Source of the DNA: Caldilineaceae bacterium
GTDB taxonomy: Bacteria; Chloroflexota; Anaerolineae; Caldilineales; Caldilineaceae
Direction of reading: 5' to 3'
Assembly (NCBI GenBank): GCA_012032975.1
Contig: JAAUPU010000303.1
Location: forward strand, 1 to 5,203
Length of the DNA stretch: 5,203 nt
Shown here: piece after piece, positions 1 to 5,203 of the stretch
Layout: each line of letters starts with the position of its first letter
How positions within the stretch are numbered: the stretch's first letter is position 1
Program-made: the position numbers and the translations under genes
The notes under the pieces: generated by a model
Database searches by the model: none
Seen by the model: only the letters and a program-made list of their open reading frames with translations
Told to the model about the DNA's origin: nothing

Positions 1-3000
1 AGTGGGGCCTCCTGCGCGCCAGCGAACTGTTGGGCCGGCAGGGATTCCAAGACAGTTGGCACGTCGGCATCGCGTTTGGAGGTCCGACGCAACATCTTTG
101 ACCGCGGGTGCATCACCGACTTCCTGGGAGCGTGCGGGCAGTGCGACGTCCTGCAATGTACGCTGGACTGCTGTCACGTCTTCGGTTAGACCCGGTGCGA
201 CATCTCTGTCAACCTGACGCCGCGCCTCTGGCCCGGTCGAATCGACCGCGTCGATTGGGGCGACTGGAGTGGTCGCTTCCGGCATCGAATCCGGTCGCCG
301 CTGCACATCCACATTGGGCTTGGAAGCGGTCGTCTCTGCCAGCTGGCCGTCGCCACTCGGTGGGACAGACGCTGCCGACTGCTGAAGGCTGGCCAGATCA
401 CTCCCCTCCGTCGAGTCCGCCCGAGCTTCCTGAACCTCGACGCGCTGCACATCGACCTGTGGCGCGTTGGACCGAGCAGCTGGGATTTCGGGGGCAACCG
501 CTTGTTCTACCGTAGACTGCTTTCCGAATGGCGAGTTCTCCCCAAGCGCTTCTTGGCTCAATGACTCCGACGTGGATACAGAATCAACATCCGACATGCG
601 TTGGACAGGCAAAACGTCTGCTGGTTCCGCACGGTCGTCGGATGGACCGGTCGATTCGGCAAACCGCTGTGCCACCGCGATCGACGGATCGCCTTGGTCC
701 GCGGTCGCTGCCTCGACAGTTGGAACATTGGGCGACAGCATGGGCGCGGCATCCTGCTTTTGCTGCAGAGAGGCTGATTCAACCTGATGACCAACTGCGC
801 TTGATGAAACTGCTCCGTCGGATACATCTTCCAGAAGCCGCTGCACATCAGGCGCAACCGACTTGATCTCGCCCGGCCCTGGATCGGGTGCACTGTTCGG
901 GTCGTTGGCTACATCGCGCTGAACGACAAGCGGGACATCCACGTCAGGCAGACGCTGCAAAGCTGGCCGTTCTTGTTCGGAAGCGGCAACTCCCGCGGCA
1001 GGGGATTCCCGCTGGTCTCTCACTTCACGCTGCAACGCAGGTGTCTGTTCGGTCATCGAACCTGCTTCAAACGTTTCGCCACCTGACTGAGGCGCCGCGG
1101 GGCCATTCACCGGCTCCGGCTGCGTCGGCACCGGGAAATCCGCGTCGGGCAGCCGCTGAAGGGCAGCCGCTTCTTGTTCGGAAGCGACGGTCGCCGCGGG
1201 TGCCTCCCGCTGAACGGTAGATTCCTGCCGCAGTTCTGCTGTCTGCTGGGCGACTGAATCCGCTTCGGGGTATTGAATACTTGTCCCAGGCCCAGCGCTC
1301 ACGCGGTCTGTCGCATCGCGCTGGAGTGGTGGCGAATCGCTTTGGCCCGACTGCATGGGAAGCGGGTCATCCGTATCAGGCAAGCGCTGCAAGGCAGACG
1401 ATTCTCGCTCGGGTGCTGCAGCTTCCGCAGGAGGCAGCGTCGCCAATTCGGTTTCTGGCGCTACCGATTCCGGTTCCGGGGCTAAATCTACGGCATCCGC
1501 CACATTGCGCTGAAGCGCTGACGGTTCGCTATCCACCTCCGGTTGCGGACGAGGCAGATCATTGGAGTCGGGTGTGCGCTGTACCGTTGAAGATTCTTGC
1601 TGGGGTGCAGCAGCTTGCGCAGGAAGCAGCGTCGCCGCACCGGTATCAGGCGCTGCCGAGCGCGGTTCAGCAGTTGGATCCACAGCGTCCGTCGCATCAC
1701 GCTGAAGCCTTGCAGGTTTGCTTTCCAACTCCGGTTGCGCACGAGGCAGGTCATTGGACTCGGGCGTACGCTGCAACGCCGAAGATTCCTGCCGGGGCGC
1801 AATCCCTTCCGAGTGGCTTACGTCTGGCTGGACGGTGGGCGATGACCGCTCCTCGGTCGCATCCGATCTGATCTGTTCGACTTTTTCCACCATTTCAGGT
1901 TGTCGCTGCAGATCAGCTTGCGACAGCCCCGAAGGCGCGCCAACTGGGTCAATCGAGTCCGCAGGGGTCGCAGGTTTCGTCTGGATTGAACGGTCTGCTT
2001 CAAGATCTCGTGCAAACGTGGCCGGTTGTCCAGAATCTGGCGCTTCATCGACCGGCGCTGCGGGCGGCGCTGCGGGCGGCGCGACGGGTTGGACGTCTGC
2101 TTCCCGTTGGACGCTGTCCGGTATTTTGACATCTGGTTGGCTGGCCTCGACAGATGGTTCGCCCTCCGAGGGATCAGAGCCCGATGGCTGATCGGCCTGT
2201 GCAGCCTCGCTGACCGGCGGGGTCGAACTTTCCGTCTGCCGGCGCACAACATTCGCAGTGTCGGGGCCACCGGCCCACTCGAAGATCGGGGCTGACCAAA
2301 ATCCTAACGACGGCTCGGGCGCGTCACTCAGTTTTGGGGTTGAAATGATCTCGGATCTGGAGAAGGCGAGGCCACGCACAGGTTGCGATGGCGCCTGTGG
2401 GTTTGCCTGCGGTGAGGCAGATTGAGTGTCAGACGCACGTTGCAAGGGTGGCCTGGCTCTGCGAGCTGGCGATCGCCGAATCTCACTCGGGCTATCGCCG
2501 GAAAGTAAATTGCTGGCGAGCCGGTATGGGGAGTCGTCATAGGTCGGCGCTCGCTGAACCCGAGAATCATCGCCACTTTCCGCGGACGTTTCTGCCGCGG
2601 CGGATGCAGCAGTTTCAGCCGCAGCTTTGGCAGATGCAATTCTCTGCCGCAGCGCGTTGGAGCGGCTATATTGGGCTTCGCCATATTCAGATGACCTCTG
2701 AACGCCACTGTCTGGCGGGCTAGACGGATCTGGATCCGCTGCCTTCGCCCGCTCAAGCCGATCGCGAATAGTCCTGCTTCGACTGGGGATAGCGCCCGCA
2801 TCTGCACTTTCTGCTGAAGCTGCAACTGGGTTGGAGCGCTGAATCCTGGCCTGCTCTATACGACTACGAATCTCGGCTGAACGGCTGACAACCGTGCTGG
2901 CGCTCGGCTGTTCAGGCTGCCGTTGCACTTCACTCGCCTGTTCGCTCGCGCGTGGAGCGTCAGCGCCAACCGAGGTAGACTCGACAAAGCTGGCCGATGC

Positions 3001-3754
3001 CCGCCGGATGGCATCGCGGATCGCAGCCACTTTGGAGGTCGAGGAAGGCGCACTTTCAGGCGAGCGCTGGACTGCGGCATCGCTTGGCCGAGGGCTGAAC
3101 GGGCGATTCAGACGCTGCCCTCCCTCGGCCTGCCGCGTCCAACTGGTCAGATGCACGCTGGATCGCATCGCGTATGGCCGAAACGGTGCTGGAGGAGGCT
3201 GTCGGCGGTGTCGAGACTTCCGAACGTTGTACGTGAGGAAAGAGCGACGATGTTGCCGGTGACGGTTCGCCAAAAGCGCCCTCCGAAACGCCTGCCTCAC
3301 TCAGGTAGGCAAACGGGTCCGCTGCGCTGCTGGGCAACTGGCTTTCCATGGCCGAGGTTTCGCCGGGCACGGGCAAACGAGCCACATCGGTGGTGCTTCC
3401 GGTGGAGACGTGAGCTGTATATTTGGAAACGATTCGACTGGCGGCAACATGGCGTTGGATGATGTCGCCAACCAGGGATCCGCTGCCGACGTCCAGACCA
3501 GCGCGCTGAACCGTGCCTTGATCCCTTTGACGGGGAACGCGGGTCAAGGCCAGCGGGCGCAGACCAATCGGTGTGCCAGAACCGGCAGTCCGTCTGGATG
3601 CTCGAAGCAAACGTTGAATCCACGGCATGGCAGACAACGCCGTTCGCTGCACCGCCGAAATCGACGTGGATGCCAGGCGCCCCAAATCACCAGCCGACGC
3701 TCCGTTCGACGGATTCGATTGTTCTCCTGGGCGATCGACCTGTGCTTCGCTCAT
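1..3754 (-). CDS. Giant QR-motif repeat protein, disordered, eCIS-associated (partial, two frameshifts)
   Basis: The start ATG at 3754 follows an in-frame TAG at 3769 and lacks a strong ribosome-binding site. The gene begins MSEAQVDRPGEQSNPSNGAS and runs off the left edge, at least 1,240 codons. The frame shifts by one base at 3145-3085 (best site the CCC at 3094-3092). It is then open without a stop to near 77, where an extra A in CAAACGC again shifts it; removing that A restores LQRDADVPTVLESLPAQQFA. The product is Ala/Pro/Ser/Glu/Asp-rich, with almost no Cys, no signal peptide and no membrane segment. It contains about 31 [V/L/I]QR tripeptides, often at 20-40 residue spacing. Residues about 170-380 hold VQR-plus-helix modules; residues about 650-940 hold about 64-residue repeats. 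Similar QR-rich stretches occur, as I recall, in DUF4157-containing proteins of injection-system loci. No DUF4157 HExxH is visible here, and the C-terminus is missing. Cargo leader, tube-lumen or length protein, or surface fibre are all possible. Function not assigned. Confidence 0.75.
928..1791 (-). repeat. Array of about 64-residue (192-bp) QR repeats in the giant protein
   Basis: Two complete 64-residue units lie directly in tandem, at 1791-1600 and 1599-1408. They begin QESSALQRTPESNDLPRAQP and QESSTVQRTPDSNDLPRPQP and share a second QR (RLQRDATDAVD and ALQRNVADAVD) and the ending ATL.PA.AAAP. A third unit starts at 1407 (RESSALQRLPDTDDPLP) and diverges after about 36 residues. Two weaker copies follow at 1185 (ASEQEAAALQRLPDADFPVP) and 984 (ASEQERPALQRLPDVDVPLV), 67 residues apart. 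Differences are mostly codon-preserving and the frame is kept throughout, so the array is translated and under coding constraint. Copy number could vary between strains. Confidence 0.85.
2054..2082 (-). repeat. 12-bp tandem repeat coding Ala-Pro-Pro-Ala
   Basis: About 2.4 copies of GGCGCTGCGGGC lie head to tail on the plus strand. On the minus strand they code for the VAPPAAPPAAPVDEAP stretch of the giant protein. A slippage-prone hinge is likely; it keeps the frame. Confidence 0.7.
2626..3232 (-). repeat. VQR-plus-amphipathic-helix modules in the giant protein
   Basis: Five related helix motifs occur in a row: SAIRDAIQRAS (3181-3149), AAIRDAIRRAS (3027-2995), AEIRSRIEQAR (2877-2845), RTIRDRLERAK (2775-2743) and NALRQRIASAK (2658-2626). 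Their spacing is about 51, 50, 34 and 39 residues. Several are preceded by VQRS or VQRQ and a Ser/Pro-rich linker, for example VQRSEVSTPPTASSSTV and VQRSPESAPSSTSKV. The first and second units align only if one base is removed between 3145 and 3085, which supports the frameshift assignment. Each helix has a hydrophobic I/A/L face and a charged face, so the modules could bind a partner or self-associate. Confidence 0.7.
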
Positions 3755-3848
3755 CTGTAGACCAGACTAAAAACCAATCAGAATATGGAGCAAAATTCTT
3801 GCGCAGAGTTCGTGTACGGATTCAACGAATGACGATGACACTTTCAGA

Positions 3849-3869
3849 AGTGACCGAGAATTCGTCACT
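3849..3869. other. Inverted repeat over the tube gene stop codon
   Basis: AGTGAC (3849-3854) and GTCACT (3864-3869) pair perfectly around a 9-base loop and cover the TGA stop of the tube gene. No T-run follows on the minus strand, so it is not a convincing intrinsic terminator. It could be an RNA-stability or attenuation hairpin before the giant gene, or chance. Confidence 0.25.
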
Positions 3870-4481
3870 CCACGGCATGACCAATGATGGCGCGCCCCAC
3901 AAAACCCGCGGCCATCTGCGCGATTGCCAGCCCTTCCGTTGCCAAGACTGTCTCTATCGCCAGGTCGTCAAACGCGAGCTCCAGCGACTCCATGGCAACG
4001 GATGTGCTGTCCACATCAAGCGTCGGACCGGTCCATTTCACAGGAAAGGCGTTGTTGAGGTGATAGAAGCGAGCAGGCGCCAGCGTTGGAAAATAGGAAG
4101 AGTACTGCATGATCGTGACAGGGTATTTGGCCGCGCCTCCGTTTTCAGCGTCAGCCATGAACCATTTCGAAAGCGTTGAAGAAAATGCAAGACCGCGTTT
4201 CAACGTCACGTTGCCAAACTTGGACGTCCGGGCAGCTTGTGTGTGTAGTGGTTCAGTCCGCCTTCCCTGTACTCCTCATAGTCTCGGGTCATCTCAAGAC
4301 CATCACAATTCGAAAAACCACCGGCAAACTCAGTAATCGCATTCAGGCTCAAGCCCAAGCCGAGATCCACGAAGACATAGAATTTGAATGCAGGCACCGG
4401 ATCGTAATTCGGTGTGAGTATCGACAGGCCAATCGCCTTTCCTAAGGCTGCTGCGCCTTTTCCACTAGGAAGTAGACTCAT
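3865..4481 (-). CDS. Phage tail tube protein, T4 gp19 family (one-base frameshift)
   Basis: This should form the stacked inner tube of a contractile tail or eCIS. The start ATG at 4481 follows GGAAAGGAAAGCAAG. Residues about 25-87 read NYDPVPAFKFYVFVDLGLGL, then FSNCDGLEMTRDYEEYREGG and LNHYTHKLPGR. The frame then breaks and ends in TGA at 4208-4206. The family sequence resumes one frame over with NVTLKRGLAFSSTLSKWF, then AFPVKWTGPTLDVDSTSVAM and ESLELAF. Adding one base near 4222-4224 (CGTCCAAG to CGTCCCAAG) joins these as LPGRPKFGNVTLKRG, the expected gp19 motif, giving about 205 residues. Usual family members are nearer 150. The excess is a 25-residue hydrophobic N-terminal segment and a roughly 30-residue Gly/Ala-rich tail (ATEGLAIAQMAAGFVGRAII) after the normal end, so this may be a second, specialised tube protein. 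Identity is secure. Whether the frameshift is a sequencing error or a true null is open. Confidence 0.9.
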
Positions 4482-4528
4482 CTTGCTTTCCTTTCCCAAA
4501 CCTGGATCATCTCTATCAGACCGCCATC

Positions 4529-4900
4529 CTACACGAGACTCATGCGTTCTCGCTCGACCTGGACTTGGCGCAGCCACATATCGACGACTCGGCGAGCCAA
4601 ACGGTACTTATCAATCGGCACATCCTCGTCATCTTCGCAGACCTCGTCTTCGGCGCTGAGGCAGAAGTCATCTTCATCACCCAGCAGGATCGACCTGATC
4701 AGTTCTTCAAGCTTGTCCTCGTCGCCATCTGCTGCATCCAGTTCATCGGCATGGCCTCGCCACCTTTTTTTCAGCGCGGCGATGGTTTCCGCATCGATAT
4801 CAGGGGATGCCTGTCCCAGGACAATATTGGCCTTGACCGCCAGTTTCGCGTCTTCAGCGAGTCCGCTGAGAACCTCCCGTTGATTGTCCGTCAATGCCAT
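4529..4900 (-). CDS. Acidic hypothetical protein, 123 residues, in the tail cluster
   Basis: The start ATG at 4900 has GGAGA 5 nt upstream, and the stop is TAG at 4531-4529. I do not recognise the family. Residues 1-55 look helical (MALTDNQREVLSGLAEDAKL, later ETIAALKKRWRGHADELDAA). Residues about 57-95 are strongly acidic, with DGDEDKLEELIRSILLGDED and then FCLSAEDEVCEDDEDV, which holds the only two cysteines. The last 28 residues form a basic, amphipathic helix-like stretch (YRLARRVVDMWLRQVQVERE). It lies about 51 bp after the DUF6760 ORF and 47 bp before the tube gene, in the same direction, so cotranscription is likely. Small acidic helical proteins beside tube genes are often assembly chaperones; that role is inference from position and composition only. 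Its frame is clean, unlike its neighbours. Confidence 0.8.
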   Translation of the reverse strand: MALTDNQREVLSGLAEDAKLAVKANIVLGQASPDIDAETIAALKKRWRGHADELDAADGDEDKLEELIRSILLGDEDDFCLSAEDEVCEDDEDVPIDKYRLARRVVDMWLRQVQVERERMSLV

Positions 4901-4951
4901 CTGATTTCTCCATCGTCTCCCAGTGCATCCGTGCCAGCTGCAATGGTTGTG

Positions 4952-5113
4952 CTATGTTGTCTGCCCACCCATGCGGCGGTTGATCTTTGCAATCTCATCC
5001 ACCCAGCGCTCGCGATCACGATGTTCCAGGTTCATGATGCGGTCGTGCGACCAGTGGAAGTGATAGGCGATATAGGCTACCTCCTCATGCAGACGATCGA
5101 GGGGGTAGCCTAT
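4952..5113 (-). CDS. DUF6760 / P2 GpE-like small tail-associated protein
   Basis: About 53 residues. The sequence starts near GYPLDRLHEEVAYIAYHFHW, continues with SHDRIMNLEHRDRERWVDEI and ends AKINRRMGGQTT. The EEVA-IAYHFHW-S...I..LEH..RWV pattern is what I recall for DUF6760 proteins of eCIS loci. It also resembles the short phage P2 GpE family (A.IFHW....I..M...EL..W), tail-assembly proteins made near the tube and tape-measure genes. I infer a cytoplasmic role in tube or sheath assembly, probably as a chaperone. There is no ATG, GTG or TTG in frame between an upstream TGA (5137-5135) and the conserved GYPLD. The start given is an ATA that overlaps the preceding TAG; the alternatives are ATC at 5116 or a -1 frameshift fusion with the CxxC ORF. 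Family call fairly sure, start unsure. Confidence 0.75.
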   Translation of the reverse strand: MGYPLDRLHEEVAYIAYHFHWSHDRIMNLEHRDRERWVDEIAKINRRMGGQTT

Positions 5114-5124
5114 GATCCCCCCAA
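5101..5124 (-). promoter_or_regulatory. Candidate -1 frameshift or start/stop overlap site between the CxxC and DUF6760 ORFs
   Basis: In the CxxC frame the codons are TTG GGG GGA TCA TAG. The bases 5122-5116 are G GGG GGA, which fits the X_XXY_YYZ pattern for tandem -1 slippage. Slipping there carries ribosomes straight into the DUF6760 frame (ATC ATA GGC TAC). The stop TAG and the possible start ATA share bases as ATAG. The G run can also pair with five C at 5105-5101, giving a G5/C5 hairpin that spans the junction; a stimulatory hairpin would normally lie downstream of the slip site, so its role is doubtful. A missing G in this homopolymer would produce the same picture. Confidence 0.35.
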
Positions 5125-5187
5125 GTCTGCGATATCAACCTCGATCTGTGTGTTGCATTGAGGGCAGACGATCTGTATGGTCGTCAT
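5110..5187 (-). CDS. Small CxxC (zinc-knuckle-like) ORF, possibly the N-terminal part of the DUF6760-type protein
   Basis: The frame reads MTTIQIVCPQCNTQIEVDIA and then DLGGS before a TAG stop, 25 residues in all. Cys8 and Cys11 form a CPQC motif like half of a zinc ribbon; no second CxxC is present, so metal binding would need a dimer or partner. The ATG at 5187 is chosen because GAGG lies 5 nt upstream (5196-5193). The frame is also open upstream to the window edge (I-N-E-E-G before the Met), so it could instead be the tail of a longer gene. The stop overlaps the first possible codon of the DUF6760 ORF. A -1 frameshift at the six-G run just before the stop would give one protein of about 78 residues. 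Twenty-five residues is very short for a free-standing gene, so I lean towards an N-terminal domain of that fusion. Function unknown. Confidence 0.5.
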   Translation of the reverse strand: MTTIQIVCPQCNTQIEVDIADLGGS

Positions 5188-5188
5188 G

Positions 5189-5196
5189 CCTTCCTC
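5189..5196 (-). promoter_or_regulatory. Shine-Dalgarno site of the CxxC ORF
   Basis: Read on the minus strand, GAGGAAGG directly precedes the ATG at 5187, with GAGG spaced 5 nt from the start codon. It supports starting translation at this Met rather than reading in from outside the window. No comparable ATG with a ribosome-binding site exists for the following DUF6760 ORF. Confidence 0.55.
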
Positions 5197-5203
5197 GTTG
5201 ATG

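Noticed and set aside
928..1791. Possible CRISPR or non-coding satellite array
   Set aside because: The repeat unit is 192 bp with no short constant repeat and variable spacer, and unit lengths keep the coding frame, so this is a protein repeat.
1281..1871. 196-codon plus-strand ORF with repeated segments
   Set aside because: It is the antisense shadow of the 64-residue repeats. The minus strand is open from 3060 to about 77 with consistent QR motifs, while this ORF has no ribosome-binding site or recognisable protein.
1488..3080. Chain of minus-strand ORFs in a second frame (3080-2856, 2825-2328, 2270-1818, 1802-1488)
   Set aside because: They are broken by stops every few hundred bases and are Arg-rich shadows. 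The neighbouring minus frame is open throughout and holds the repeats.
3755..3864. Possible promoter or RNA gene in the gap before the giant gene
   Set aside because: The 110-bp gap is AT-richer near the start codon but I find no convincing -35/-10 pair or stable fold beyond the small inverted repeat.
3571..4179. 202-codon plus-strand ORF
   Set aside because: It lies antisense to the second half of the tube gene and the start of the giant gene. The tube motifs on the minus strand are decisive.
4206..4577. Longer 123-codon reading of the tube gene starting at 4577
   Set aside because: The extra N-terminus overlaps the acidic gene and lacks a ribosome-binding site. The Met at 4481 has GGAAAGGAAAG just upstream.
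4565..5161. 198-codon plus-strand ORF
   Set aside because: It overlaps the DUF6760 and acidic-protein genes on the opposite strand, which have recognisable motifs or ribosome-binding sites. No domain is visible in it.

Overview
The window looks like part of a bacterial contractile phage-tail-like locus, most probably an extracellular contractile injection system (eCIS) operon, read entirely from the minus strand. The best anchor is a T4 gp19-type tail tube protein at 4481-3865. Upstream of it lies a DUF6760/P2 GpE-like small protein, the kind of gene that accompanies tube genes in eCIS clusters. The DNA is GC-rich (about 60% by eye). The gene set suggests an environmental bacterium. Chloroflexota would be my first guess, but nothing here fixes the phylum.

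Layout in transcription order (high to low coordinates). 5187-5110 is a 25-codon ORF with one CxxC motif and a strong ribosome-binding site. It runs into the DUF6760-type ORF (5113-4952), which has no ATG, GTG or TTG start. The two are joined by a six-G run that forms a perfect -1 slippery heptamer and overlap at ATAG. 4900-4529 encodes a 123-residue, very acidic protein of unknown function. 4481-3865 is the tail tube gene, intact in sequence but broken by a one-base frameshift. From 3754 to the left edge (cut off) runs one huge gene of at least 1,240 codons. It encodes a low-complexity, Pro/Ala/Ser/Glu-rich protein with about 31 [V/L/I]QR tripeptides, N-terminal VQR-plus-helix modules and a central array of about 64-residue repeats.

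Reading frames need care. The giant gene must change frame near 3145-3085 and again near 75-77, and the tube gene near 4223. In each case a one-base change in a short homopolymer restores the family motif or the repeat pattern. The CxxC/DUF6760 junction is a possible fourth case. This fits homopolymer-length sequencing errors at least as well as real gene decay, so I annotate the genes as continuous.

The genes are co-oriented with short gaps (about 47-110 bp) and look like one operon. The tube protein would form the inner tube. The GpE-like protein may act as an assembly chaperone, and the acidic protein may be a chaperone or baseplate partner. The giant QR-repeat protein is the least described component: it could be a cargo/toxin leader, a length-determining or lumen protein, or a surface fibre, and its C-terminus is outside the window. 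I see no RNA genes, CRISPR array, insertion sequence or plus-strand gene.
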